Positions 11,854 through 24,000 of a stretch of 64,000 bases of DNA are shown here, piece by piece (the first letter of the stretch is position 1; every line of letters starts with the position of its first letter). The stretch covers positions 53,145,624 through 53,209,623 of the forward strand of contig CM049308.1 in NCBI GenBank assembly GCA_026874595.1, given 5' to 3'. A model generated the notes under the pieces. It ran no database searches. It saw only the letters and a list, made by a program, of their open reading frames with translations, and had not been told where the DNA came from. The stretch comes from Sipunculus nudus. Its lineage: Eukaryota > Annelida > Sipuncula > Golfingiida > Sipunculidae. The translations under genes and the position numbers were made by a program.

Positions 11854-12696
11854 CATGGTGACAATGACCCCTGTCCTGAATTTAGTTTACCTGAACAATA
11901 AGATGGACTGTAAAGTTTCATTTTTATTGATGAGGGAGATCAATAAAAAATTCAGATGTTCGTCCGGTAACCTTCGTCTTTATAATGGATGAGGCGGGAT
12001 GCGGAGAGAGTGAGCGCGTCTTTGTGTCTGGTTAAAGGCAATCCATCTTCAGCCCGGGGCCGTAAGAATGCCATCGAATGCTGTACTCTCACATGATGCT
12101 TGTTTTGCCGTTATTCATGCCGCCCGGCTCGCCTACTCCCCGCCGCTACCATCTCTGGTTTATTACCGTGACACTCGAAGCTTATATAATCAACACTATG
12201 GGGCTGTGTTTTCAAGATACATCACGATATTATCAACAAGCTTGACATTCAGCATAAATGATGTATAATTTCTTATAATGGAAAATGAACCGGGCCAATA
12301 TATTACTGCTTTTAACCGGACCACGGCTTCAGAACGTCTTGTTTATACACACCTAAACAATGTTTACGTGAATGGACAAATATAAAAGAAACATGTACTT
12401 TCTTTTAGAAAATAATTTTTTTTAAAAACAGGATGTTTTTCTCCTTTCATATTGCCTTTGCCAAATATTTCGCGCCCCCCCCCCTCTGTTTTGTAACTTT
12501 AATTATAAACAATGCATTAATGTCTTATAACTGTAGTTAATTTTTGTTCTTTTTCAAATTACAGCTCATCGGACCACAGTTCATCCATGCGATTCAGCCT
12601 GCGCTCAAAGATCACTGGACGCCCGAGGTAGAGGAGGCGTGGTCGGACCTGTTTAAACTAATTGGACACTTAATGAAAGAAGCAATGACATTATGA
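7959..12696 (+). CDS. Globin-family gene, two downstream exons (first exon not found)
   Basis: Coding exons at 7959-8184 and 12565-12696 join in phase to give the C-terminal 118 residues of a globin, a haem protein that binds oxygen or other small ligands. Visible landmarks are a CD-region Phe in AFMPFRGL, a distal His with Val four residues later (AHALRVM; E7/E11), and a proximal His in LGRKH (F8). The G and H helices (YIDLIGPQFIHAI, AWSDLFKLIGHLM) follow. The central exon starts in phase 2 and ends in phase 0, matching the classical B12.2 and G7.0 intron positions. The expected first exon (A and most of B helix) was not found upstream and may lie outside the window. LGRKH resembles neuroglobin-like proteins, but subfamily, coordination state and ligand cannot be assigned by eye. 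Confidence 0.9.
8848..9067. mobile_element. Short non-autonomous element with GGCGGATCCAG-like inverted ends
   Basis: The left end reads agaagcggattcag followed by a 17-G run (8865-8881). The right end, read in reverse complement, gives caggggcggatccagg followed by a G run (C-run near 9027-9041). The roughly 220-bp body shows diverged inverted ends and no coding capacity, as expected of a MITE-like element. The exact target duplication is not clear. Confidence 0.5.
9083..9138 (+). repeat. tRNA-derived SINE-like promoter remnant
   Basis: TAGCCTAGTGG (9083-9093) fits the RNA polymerase III A-box, and GGATCAAATAG (9128-9138) fits 9 of 11 B-box positions, about 45 bp apart as in tRNA-derived SINEs. 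There is no full cloverleaf, and the B-box 3' end is degenerate. Confidence 0.3.
10374..10445 (+). repeat. 72-bp direct duplication, copy 1
   Basis: Identical to 10664-10735 except for one base (gcattc versus gcactc). The copies are offset by 290 bp inside the globin intron. The near identity suggests a recent duplication or gene conversion. Confidence 0.9.
10664..10735 (+). repeat. 72-bp direct duplication, copy 2
   Basis: Second copy of the sequence at 10374-10445 (71 of 72 bases identical). The 218 bp between them is not duplicated. Confidence 0.9.
11448..11473 (+). repeat. (TG)n microsatellite
   Basis: TG dinucleotide run of about 26 bp in the globin intron. Confidence 0.9.
11809..11851 (+). 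repeat. (AG)n microsatellite
   Basis: AG dinucleotide run of about 43 bp in the globin intron. Confidence 0.95.
12565..12696 (+). CDS. Globin terminal exon (G7 to C-terminus)
   Basis: Acceptor ...caaattacag precedes 12565. The exon is in phase 0, encodes 43 residues from LIGPQFIHAIQPAL to LMKEAMTL, and stops with TGA at 12694-12696. The H-helix pattern AWSDLFKLIGHLMKEA is clear. Confidence 0.92.
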   Translation, partial: LIGPQFIHAIQPALKDHWTPEVEEAWSDLFKLIGHLMKEAMTL

Positions 12697-13830
12697 TCTA
12701 GATTTGAACCCAGCACCTCGAGGCTAAGCCACTTCGGGATATCGTGGACGGAAGCATGTGGCCTATCCTCCTATTGTTTTGTGATGCAAATCGTTTCCGG
12801 CTCAGGATATATAAGTAAATGTACACGGGTGCATCTGCAAAGTGCAAAGACATAGCATCTGTAACATGACTGCAGGAATACTAGACATTACACGTGCACG
12901 CTGCGACGGGACAGTACGAAAACACTACCGTGCAAATGAAACAGTCCTCTCTCTGTATGCAATCGTATTCGCCTTACTGACATTAGTGTTCATTTTTGAA
13001 TGAGAATACGCACGTACAGTCCTTACGGTAAGGGGTACCTGAAGACCAGAGAAGAACAAGAGGTGTTGTGGAGACTGAAGAATGTGCAAGAATAGGTTTT
13101 TATATTAGAGCAATTTGAAACGGGCTTGAAAAGGCAGAGAGTCCTTGGATAAATACATTTTGACCAATTCCAAATTTAATCACTTACGATAGAAAACCAA
13201 ATTTATATGACACCCATCTTGTGACGATTTATCGATAACTTTGGAATTTAGATGCACAAACAGGTGATTGTTTAGTGTGGTGTACAGTTTCAGTTGGTAT
13301 TATATTTTATTTATTTTTTGGTACCAGGAAACCCTATTATTTAAATGAAGATTTACCATCAAGTTAGTTTCTATGTTAAATTCATTGTGACGTCATAAAT
13401 TCCTACTTGAACATTGCAGAAAAATTGACATATAAAAGAACATCTGGAGCAATAATATTATACTGGACTTAACCCAGTAGCAGGCCTAAATACCATTGTT
13501 ACAAATGTGACGTCATCGTGGTTACTATAGTGACGCACAGTTGCCAAAGGGCTTATGTCACCAACATGACTGAAGTAAACTTTTTGCGAAAAAAAACCTG
13601 ATGCCCGCTGCACAAGAATAGGACCATACTACAAAGCTCTTCAGTCCTGCATTCGGTTCGCCATCACTATTATCGTTTGATAATGGTGATTATAACGCTA
13701 CAGAGAAGTTAGAGAGCTGAATGAACTGACTGTTGACATTCAGTGCCTAGATTAACCAAGTCGTTATACTATTGACCCATGACTGATTTGTATATTCACC
13801 AAGACTTGTATAAATAAAGCATATCGCTCA
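12697..13830 (+). other. Probable globin 3' untranslated region
   Basis: No coding sequence. The first clear AATAAA on this strand after the stop codon is at 13813-13818, so the transcript may end shortly after. Two CRE-like TGACGTCA/T sites occur near 13390 and 13510; in this position they are of uncertain meaning. Confidence 0.4.
13813..13818 (+). terminator. Candidate polyadenylation signal AATAAA of the globin gene
   Basis: Canonical AATAAA hexamer about 1.1 kb after the globin stop codon. There is no nearer obvious AATAAA. Transcript evidence is lacking. Confidence 0.4.
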
Positions 13831-14136
13831 AACACTTTTTTTCATGTATTTTACTAATAATTACTAATAACTACGTGTCAACGTATTGAAACCTCCGATT
13901 CTCCAGCTAGCAAGCCCTGCTAGAGAGGCACTCGGTAAAGCGTAAACCCTCGCCAAGGCAGAACAATGCTGGTTCACCTTTCCCCTTTGCTGTCACTTGG
14001 TAGCAGGGGCGTAGCCCCCCCCCCCTCCGGTAACATCCAGTCCTCCCGGAATAGGTCTAACTACAGAACTTGTACAACTGATATTTTTATTGGAATTAAA
14101 CATTAGTATGTTTTATGAAATTATTGTGAGATGTTT

Positions 14137-14138
<2 letters not shown>

Positions 14139-14187
<49 letters not shown>
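14139..14187. repeat. (TA)n microsatellite
   Basis: TA repeat of about 49 bp. Confidence 0.95.
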
Positions 14188-14190
<3 letters not shown>

Positions 14191-14774
14191 TCAGTTGCCT
14201 TTGCCAAATATTCCCCCCCCAGTCATTATTGGGGGGGGGGGGTAATTCGGTGTGTGCTTCTTTCCCGATCCCAGATTTATTTATCTATTAAGGAATCTTT
14301 ATTAATGGTTTTTTGTTTTAGAGTGGTCCTGGTATTAAGAAAAACAAATAGTGAACTGCTTAAATCAAATGAAATACTGAAATAAAACATTCAACATTAT
14401 ACTTGTTTTAATTCAGGCTCATATTCTACATTTACTTTGTGATACTCATTTATGATAACCGTAGAGTTGATACGCATTTCAAACTGTGAAGTCATTTTTT
14501 ATTCATTCTATTCATCCTACTCTCATCGGGTATTAGAAACCCATGATGCTCTGCACTTCAATAACACCACAACGTCTATACTCGCTTGCTCGAGTCCGGA
14601 GTCAACATCTGCCATTTTCGTAAATTTTACTCAGAATGACAGCTAGTGCGCGTTAATCCTTTTAGTCCCCGATCTGAGGGCTCAAGCGGTGCCCCTGCTG
14701 CACTGAGATCTTTAACAATATTACTTGATGAAATTTATTGGCTCTATCTGTAAAGATCTGGTAACGCTGTTCCC

Positions 14775-14880
14775 AGGGGCGTCAATACAGGGGGGGGGGG
14801 TTACATATCCCCCCTCCTGTTTTCAGCAAGGGTGGATGGGTGGGTGGGGGGGGGGGGGAGGTTGGGGGTGGACAATGTAA
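14775..14880 (+). mobile_element. G-rich dispersed element (AGGGGCGTCAATA end), plus-strand copy
   Basis: Begins caggggcgtcaatacag followed by G runs and a short C run. It matches the inverted copy near 5735-5822. The right boundary is uncertain. Confidence 0.45.
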
Positions 14881-15396
14881 TCATCCCCTTCTGATATGGA
14901 ATAGTATTTATATATTTGAAATGAAATATATCAGTAATTAGAATTATAAAATTTTGTTTCATTTCTGTGTTTAAAATGAAATATTATCTATCTGAACCTG
15001 GTTTACAAAAGATAAACTGGAAACATGCATGATACCTTTTTAAAAACCTTATACTTAATTGTAATGTATTTTAAATGTGTCACACATATGAATACTGTGG
15101 ACTCGACTACATAACTGCTGAGTTTTATTATTCACCAGTGGTATTTCTAGAGCAAAGTCAGTATACAATTTAAATAATCCGATTTCTACGATCTTAAGTC
15201 ACTGAGTAGAAATTATTATACAGGACAAGGAAGAACGCTTCTGTTCGGATATTAGCATTTCATATTAAGCCATTACCTGGATAACAACATGTCTCGTACA
15301 TAATGTAAAGCTTATGGAGAAAACGTGAATGACTGTATAATCCCAATTTTTGGTAATAAAGATAAATAAGATACGCTCCTTCCGATTATATCCGTA

Positions 15397-15399
<3 letters not shown>

Positions 15400-15448
<49 letters not shown>
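15400..15448. repeat. (TA)n microsatellite
   Basis: TA repeat of about 49 bp. Confidence 0.95.
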
Positions 15449-15450
<2 letters not shown>

Positions 15451-16383
15451 AGAACAGGCATGAGATGATTATCTGCAAACTGACGCTGTCCTAAAACGGG
15501 ATACTCTGCTTAGCATTCAAACGAAAAAGGCTAATTTATTTCATATATTCTAGGTAAAGATATGCATTTTTCTTGCCTGAAATACTTCAATTTCCGTTTA
15601 TTTCCTAAGGAACCAAACGGACCTTTGTTTTTATGCACATCTCTTACGGCTCCATTTCTGCGCTTGCTGGTTCACCGACCTAATGTTGTCATGGGAACCT
15701 TGGCCAGCGATCTTGATAACATATGTGCAATCTGGCCGAAGCCTATAAAACCTTGTGTAATTCCTAGACCGGATTTCATCGGCAAAATGACATCCGGCTA
15801 TTGGTCTGAGATGGATGTGTCTGTCATTTAAACCCCCATTGCATTACACTAATCAGGGGGCAACATTTCATCGGGAACATCCTCTAACGGTCTCCGAGGA
15901 CGACGAGGCAATCCACACACACGATTAAGTTGCGGGATTGAAGGATTGGTCGTTAGTCCGTGAAAAGAAACCTGTCTCAGGGTTATCCGTTTCGAATGTT
16001 CATTTCCATATCGGTCCCCGACATAAGGAAACTGAGAGAAATGGAACATTCGTCTCCCAATCCGTTTGGACTGCTTTCTCACAAGAACGGCTGTTTATCT
16101 GATCAGGGACTAATTGCAAGATGATTTTTTTTCTGACAAAATAGTGCAATTTTTGCTAAAATAGCCGAAGGGCTATTAGAAAGCTAAAAAAACAGCAATA
16201 CATATAAAGTATTAATACTAATAAGAGCAAATTATAACGAGTGGGTGCACCTTTATGCATGGCAATGAATAGCCAGTAATTAGTTTCATCATTGAACTTG
16301 AAGAATAAACATACCACCAATCAATACAATCATATGATACGGGTTTTCGTGTACACGATAGATGCCGAGTATCAGCTACCAAT

Positions 16384-16510
16384 GGTTTGTAGAATTAAAG
16401 CAAGACTCGATTACGGACTTGAACCCAGGCCCGGACTCGAGTCCACCATTTTAGGGACTCGGTCTTGGATTCGAGGATCCTTGACTCGGTTTTGCACTCG
16501 GAGGTAAGGA
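16384..16510 (+). repeat. GACTCGG-type repeat, block 1
   Basis: Short-period degenerate repetition of actcgg/gactcgg motifs (for example gggactcggtcttgg, ttgactcggttttgcactcgg). Similar blocks are at 17780-17940 and 37345-37450, so this is a dispersed, internally repetitive family. Confidence 0.6.
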
Positions 16511-17779
16511 CTCTAAAAATCAGACCGTATCCATCTCGACTCTTATAGAAAAAAAACCTGTCACATATATTAAGATTACGCTCCATAAGTAGCGGCTATA
16601 AGCTACTCTCAATTAATCGCTACACTAACCGCTGCATTAAATCGCGGTTACCGGTCAGGCTTGGCCACTAGGCGGTGCTGTCTCTGTGAAATTCCCCCTG
16701 CGTTATATTTAACCTTGCCTTAGTGCAAGGCTGAGAATTACACACCAGGTGACCCGGGCTCCATACTCAGCCTTGAATATGTTCTTACGAAATATTGTAG
16801 CGGTCCTTCTGATTTATCAGAAGAAAGAATAAAAGAGTAATTAAGAATAAGATGCAGCTTAAACTATGTTCACTCTACCTATATATCCTTTATATATCAG
16901 TTTCCATACATGTGGAGTCTCCTGTTTATGTTATATATGATATAACAGCATTTTTTCATGAAGAGAAGAGCAGAAGACCATCACTGACACAGCCATGTTG
17001 CAGAGGCATGAACTCTGGTCACCCATGACCTGACCTGTGACCTGAAATCTGGTGTACCAGAGTAATTTATTGCTAATAAATCTATTTAAATATATATGTT
17101 TATAAATCTCATTTCAGTTATGAACCCATAACAATATTTAACCAAACACATTGCAGGTATCACCAGCACAAACGGATGGTCTTCGAGGTATGGTCACTTT
17201 ACACTGCTGTGGAAAGCGCTTGGTAACACAGACTTTTTTTCACCCCTTATGGAATACACACGATGCAATCGTCAGCTTTCAACACAGTCTGTATACTGAC
17301 TTGCCTGAGGTCAGTTATCCCCGACTGCCTGCTGTTTCCTGTATAATGCGTGTTCACGAGCTTGCCCCGCATAACAATGTTTGTTTACAAACTAATTGGC
17401 TAAGCCAATCAGATTTCATCTACCAGTTCTGCAAATGTTTTTAAACGCAGAGCCAATCAGATTTTACTTTATCCAGCGCAAACTGACTTGGTATTGCCAA
17501 ACCTTAAAAATCCTGCTATTTCCCACAGCGTGTGTGAGTGGAAGGTCACTGGGCCGGGAGGTCACGCGCTGTGTTCTGAGCGTACATAAAGATGTACATA
17601 AATGTACATGTTCGAACTACCAACCGAATATTACAAAATAAAACACTATATACCAAGCTTAGCTTAGCATCGGGAGCTATCAATATAATTTACCATTTGA
17701 GTAAAAGCATGTGTGAGCTCACTTAAAAATAAACATGACAATCTGAAATTTCGATTTTAAATTAATTTTTACGGATATT

Positions 17780-17940
17780 TGTATTGGGCTCGCACTTGAA
17801 GTCGGGTTCTCAATGACACGGACTCAAATAAGGTAGATTTGCATGCCAACCTCAAGGACTGTACTTTCACTCGAGTGGCCTTAACTCGGTCTTGCACTCG
17901 GACTTAGATGACGTGGACTCGACTGGACTGGTCTGTAGAA
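17780..17940 (+). repeat. GACTCGG-type repeat, block 2
   Basis: Contains acacggactcaaat, actcggtcttgcactcggac and gtggactcgactgg. It has the same vocabulary as blocks at 16384-16510 and 37345-37450. Confidence 0.6.
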
Positions 17941-20219
17941 AAAAAACTAACTAGTCTTACAAATGAAAAGAAACGCACTTCTGTAAAGAGCCTAACACGA
18001 GGGGACAGGTCGCATGAACAGAAAATTGTAAAGTGTTTAAACGCCGAATGCATCAACACCTTTAATTTATCATATGACTAAAATATACACAGACGTCCTT
18101 CACTTAATTTCCATTTCCCACAACACAAATGTACCTTGACAGATGTAATATATCTGCCTGTAAATTTAGTATCGCCGAGAAGCTTGTATAGTTTCGTTAT
18201 ACTCACCAACTTTAAGACCCTAAAACCAAAAGAAATATTTCTAGGTGTGAAGGTTATGGAGTCAACAGAAGCTAACTTTGGAAAGAGGATGCATAAAGAA
18301 TGACCTTTCTACTGCATTTTTCCATATCTTACACAAAATAACAAAATACCAGTGTACTTTGCGCTAAATGTCTCCCAAAATGATACAAATGTCGATGCAG
18401 ACTTTCAGACGTTTATGGTTAATCAGAAAAAAAGTGTTATATAGCCTTTCATTGTCTGTTATTGCCAAGCAGCTGTTTGTCAACCTTCTATGTCAAACTG
18501 GGCCATGCAACAGAAATTACTGTCAATTTTTGTAAAGGTCACACCCATCGGAATTCGGTACTTCATTCATTGTCGCCTGAACATTTTGGTAATTAATAAA
18601 AATACCCAAAGGTGAAACAGACATTCATTCAGAACACCTATAAGCCTTAAGACACGGCTAATATGTGTAGGACTGCAAAGTATTCTTGTTAATTTATTCT
18701 TTTCTCTTTTTATTTCAGAGGGTTACATAAGCTTAAATTTGGTGCTATAGAATGGCAGAAATTACGCATTTAGAAATAAGGCGCAGAATACACATCCTTA
18801 CTGTCTTTAATGTCTCAAAGTTTGGGAAAAGTCAAACTTCAAATGTAATTTGTAAATAATCTGTAGGAATGGTGGACCCCCGACGAATTCGAAATGATGC
18901 ACCCAGCACACGCTATTGATGTAATTAAAACATCTCATCTTTTGTGAAATAGTAATGGTATATTTTGTATCTGACTTTAAGTTGTAAACATTCATTAGTA
19001 CTGGCAAAACAGGAAAACGTTAGTTTAAAAGACTGCCTGAGAAACACATCTGAATATAGTTCACCAATGACGTCATGTGACGGAAAATTAATGCATGGAT
19101 TATGATGTATTTGCCGTTTTTTTCGATAAAGTGTTAAATCACGATACTTGTTTCAATATTTTAAAGTTAATGGCACTGTAGGTAACGTTGATTGAAAAAA
19201 TCTGTACAAAATATATATGATTTACTGTGGATTGCTTCTTTATCGTAATGTTTATTAGGGACATTTCAGGGGAAATTATTAAAGTGATGGGTGGAGGATT
19301 AAAGGATCTAATTTTCAACACGATAAATACCTATATTACACCTAATTTAAGGAACACAAGTATTTAAACATTTTTTAAATCAGTCTATATTTTATAACAT
19401 ATGAGACCCACTTCTGGCGGTCAAGGCAATAGGTCACATGCAAAAACACCCTCAGTTGACAGCTGTTGATTGGATTATATCATGTAAACACTCGACAAAA
19501 ATATATATCCAGCTTAAACAAAGATGGCTACTCATGCAGGGACACATCATATCTGCAAGATCATTGTGAAAAGATAAAAAGGTGTAAAACATAAACTGGG
19601 GATTTATTGTAAAAGTCTTAATTGTCTTAGTTTTCTAGGAAATAGTTGAACAATATAAACTTTTCAGAAAATTTTCTACAAAAAAAGGTGGACAGCAGAT
19701 GGTAAAATAGCTAGGCTATAAATATGCGCGATGTATTGCGTATACAGTAATTTTCACACTGCTTCATTACCATTATAATAATAATTACCTAGTATTTGCA
19801 CACGTAAAAAATATCAGTGGTCTGAGGAACAAAGGGAACATCGAACACCTTGACCTTATTCGTTCATTAGTTCAATAAAAAGAATTGTTATCGTTCAAAT
19901 GATCACTTTTTGAATTATGGATAACATAAGTGTATGTTAAATGCTACTGGCACTATTAATATACGTGAGGTGTCATTGAGGTGCCATAGAGATTTATTTA
20001 CTGTTCACTTGTGCAGATGTGGCGTCCTATTCACGAAGGATTTGTTTTTGCGATAATTTCCTCTTTGTGAATATCTGAATTTTAAATCCTCGCGAAAAAA
20101 GACAGTAATTCAAAGTAACTTTTTAGCAGGAAATTCGCGCTGATTATTATAAGAAAGCCGTTGCGTACATAACATGTATGCATGTGGAAATACATGTGTT
20201 AATGACAGGTGAAAAGAAT

Positions 20220-20745
20220 TCAGGTTTCCCCCATTTCAATTAAACCCCCCCCCCCCCCGACAATCTGAAATCGATTTCAGATATATCCCGGCGGTTGTCT
20301 GAACCTCATTTCGCATAAACCCTTTCTAATTAAAATAAATGAGAAATTGTTCTGCTTTTAATAATGATATATTATTCCCAGAAGCATGTGAACATACGAG
20401 ATAAAAAGGTTGGAATCAATAAAAAATAAAATGGGGCAGTATGTTGACTATATTATTAATTATATTTATATTGACACATTATACATGCAACAAGCATAAG
20501 ATATACAAAGATCCAACATATTTGGGGAATTAAGAAGAAAGAAATTATATGAATTTTAAGTAAGCAAACATAAAGTAACAATTTTTAAGAAGCTTAATTT
20601 AATAGGGGTAATCTGAAATCGATGTCAGGTTACCCCTAGGGGGTAATATGAAATTGATTTCAAATAACCGAGGTGTATCTGCAATCGTTTTCTTTATTAA
20701 CCCCCTCCCCCTTCAAATGAAGCGGGGGATAATTTGAAATTGCTA
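20220..20745 (+). repeat. Dispersed TTACCCC-rich repeat, copy 2
   Basis: Shares with 3795-4310 the repeated phrases ggggtaat, gaaatcgat and gaaattgctacac, and has the near-palindrome ttacccctagggggtaa near 20630. It lies in the same orientation as copy 1. Confidence 0.6.
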
Positions 20746-20974
20746 CACACGGGCTATCAGCTAGTTTTTTTTCTGACCCAGAGAACTCTGATAGCTTTCC
20801 ATTTAGTCAGAATATTGATAGATCGGGTGGGGCGGCTCGAGGCGTGGGGCAGAATAATAATAATGTGGCCTCCTTTTCAGACTTTTAACTTATTTCACGG
20901 CTGTGCCAAGGTCGACGCCCTCATTGTAACATGATTCATGTTGAAACAGCCAATACTGAAAGGGGTCGTGGACA

Positions 20975-20977
<3 letters not shown>

Positions 20978-21030
<53 letters not shown>
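20978..21030. repeat. (TA)n microsatellite
   Basis: TA repeat of about 53 bp. Confidence 0.95.
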
Positions 21031-21035
<5 letters not shown>

Positions 21036-24000
21036 TATATTAGTTGCCTGATAGCGCGGATACTTTGAGTCCCTTTAACCACCGCAAACTGACCCTGAAT
21101 TAAATCATTTGTGGGAAAAAGGTTCCTGCGGTCAAAGCTTTAAGATTAATCTTAAAGAGATAGGCTGTTAAATTTATTAAATCTATTTTTTAACCGTGTT
21201 TTTACAATGACAGTACTGATAGGATGTGCAATGTCCCCCTTTGCTTGCATCCTGGGATAATTTTTTTTACATTCCGCATTCAAAGTGTATAAGAAACAAT
21301 CTTAAGTATTTATTTTCTATAACAATATAGATTATATAATAGTTGGCAAACCATTCACAGTAAGATTTTACAAGCTGTCAGTGAACACTTATAATAATAA
21401 AATATACCAAAATTTATAATAATATAAAACACCCAAAAAAAAATGGACAGATTATTTGAAACTTGATATTATCTGTTTAAAGAATAATAAATGATGACCT
21501 GAAATGAGAATCGGGTCACCAGTTGTTTCATTTGAACAATCTTTGTGTAATGCAGGTATCGTGACAACATCTTTCTAAATCAGAACTATATATAAACTAT
21601 CAGCATAACTATTCGCACCCATGGGATTTAAATTCTGTGTTTTATCGTTCCTGCTGAACATATTGTAACATTCACCAGGAAATTCACATAAGAAAAAAAA
21701 AAGGCTCATAAATAACATACTGGTTAATATTTTAAACCGTAATATCGGCTGAACATTTTAGCATAATGAATTATCAGTCGACTTGGATGTGTAGGCAGCT
21801 TTACGCAACTCAGATGTTTTTTTCTCAAAACTATATTACTCATATTTTCTTTGTTCTGTCTGGAAAATGAGGGATCAATGATTGGTCCCTGAGTGGACAA
21901 TTCCTGCAGGTTACGTAGATTGCTTTATTAATATCATGCCGATGAACTGGGTCAGGTTCAAACAGAACAGTTAAATTGCCAATATCAAAACTTTTAAAAT
22001 TAAATTAGTCAACCGTCATTTGAAATGTATGGACATACAATGAATAAAATATTAGAAAGACAGTAACATAAATGTGAACAATAATCTTTTTTTTACATAT
22101 ATATTATATTTGAATAATAATCCTTGTTTATTTTTTAACATAAATTTGAATAATAATCCTGGATACATACATTTCCGTGTCCTCTAGCCAATATTCATGT
22201 ATAAATCTCAGTCACCAGCCACCTTTCAGTCACCTTACCTCAGTCACCTTTCTAAGGGACCAGTCATGCTGTTTGTGTTATTTATGATGCCGTCATTTCT
22301 GGTAGCTGTTTAAGAGGGTCTTATAATATCATACAGTAGCTGTTTAACAGGGTTGTAAAGTCTCATACAATTTTTATCTTCTTTAGATGTATGAAAGTTT
22401 CAAAAGTGACAACTATTATAACCATGTCATCAAAGGCAGTTTCTAAATTAATGACAAACAAAGTGATAAGCAGAGAGAACATTCTTATACTAACTTAGTG
22501 ATATAGACAAATATTTACTTCACATAAGCCACGCCTCTCATAACCAAAAAACAAGCAGGTTCATAAATCGCTATGTTAACCCTCTTTCTGTGGTTCAAAA
22601 TATAAAAAACTTAACAAGTTATCCAGAGAGAGTACCATGAACGTTCTTGTTGACATTAACCGGTACTTTAAATGATTTTACCAGGTGTCCGAAAATAAAT
22701 AGACTACATGAAAAACTGTTAAAATAATAGGGAGAGAATGATAAAGGCGTGAGGATCTACAGTGAGATGGTAATAGATAAAAAGGTTGACCCAAGGACAA
22801 TGGAATAACGCAATATATTTCTAACCGGTCAATGGTCAGCGAATTACTTATAATTTAATAAACTTAAACATATATTTCAAGTATAGACAATTATAATATT
22901 TACCTCTAGAATGCAGGCAAGAAATACCTTGGTAAAATGTTCGGTTTAAGTGAAGTTACTGTTAAAAATATATATCCGAGATTACACACAAATATAATCA
23001 CTCGGTAACATCTGGTTCTATAGTGACCCTCAAATCAATGTACCAGGCAATAAATTTTCACGATTGACACCAAAATATGTAAAATTAATCGCACGCCAAG
23101 CATGTTATATATTTTTTTGTTAATGGTACCTAAACAGACATTTTTTTCTCGCCTGGTTGCAGTCCAGTTGTAATAGATTTTATTTACTTACTTATTTTAC
23201 ATGCATTGTACAACTAGTAATAATATCAGTCAAGTAACTCTCCCTGGCTCAGATAGTGACATTCGGTATTCTGTAGGGAGGGAGGAAACTTGAGGACCCG
23301 GTCATTGAAACCCAACTTTCATAACCACGCCGAGGAACGAAACCGCAAGCCAGCCAAGACAGTTGCGCGTTTTACCACTCGACTGTCCAGGTCTCCATTA
23401 GTTCCAGCACAGACCGTTCATCGCCTGTGGCCATTAAATTCCAACCAAAGAATGTTATGTGTAAAAACTACCAGAACTAATAATTCAGACCTGTTGGTGG
23501 AAAAAAAATCATCTGGTAATAAAATCTACGTAGCAGTTTTTACTTGAATGGATGGGTATCCATTTTTTAAAAATGACAATAAAATTGTAAAGTTTGTTTG
23601 AAAATCGTAACATTTGAAAGAGGTTTATATTCAAAACGTGCGAATAACATTTTTCAAATAATCATGTCACCTGTAAAGGTGATTGCAGTAACGAATGTGA
23701 ATCATTTTAAATTCAATTGTTTATTTTGCCACCTGGTAACAAGTAATTCTTTATATTTTACCACCCATAAATTTCGTTAATAGTAGTCTCCTTGAAAAAA
23801 GTAAATTGCCATTAACAAACACATGCATCTTCATTTCTTTTACTGCTTTTTTTGCTATTAAAAATCCCCCACATACGTGAAATTGGCTGGACTAAGCCGT
23901 TCGGATAGATGACTTGGTGTTATTCCAGATAATCGTCGAAATTGATCGACCACAGACACGTGGTCAAGAATAACCCTCATTTACAAATCGTTTAGCGTGT

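Larger units (their letters stand above)
8185..12564 (+). other. Globin intron (G7.0), 4.4 kb, repeat-laden
   Basis: GT (gtgagt) to AG (aaattacag) intron. It contains a G/C-tract element (8848-9067), a tRNA-like promoter remnant (9083-9138), a 72-bp direct duplication (10374-10445 and 10664-10735), and TG and GA microsatellites. No other coding exon is recognised. Confidence 0.8.

Noticed and set aside
13388-13516. Two TGACGTCA-like sites as a cAMP-responsive promoter
   Set aside because: They lie in the presumed 3' untranslated region of the globin gene, with no downstream gene for many kilobases; an 8-mer can occur by chance.
15562-15831. Plus-strand 89-residue open frame
   Set aside because: No known motif, no splice context and no signal beyond length; the opposite strand carries the only suggestive motif in the interval.
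23290-23547. 85-residue Arg-rich open frame
   Set aside because: No recognisable domain and no splice partners; its composition is compatible with chance.
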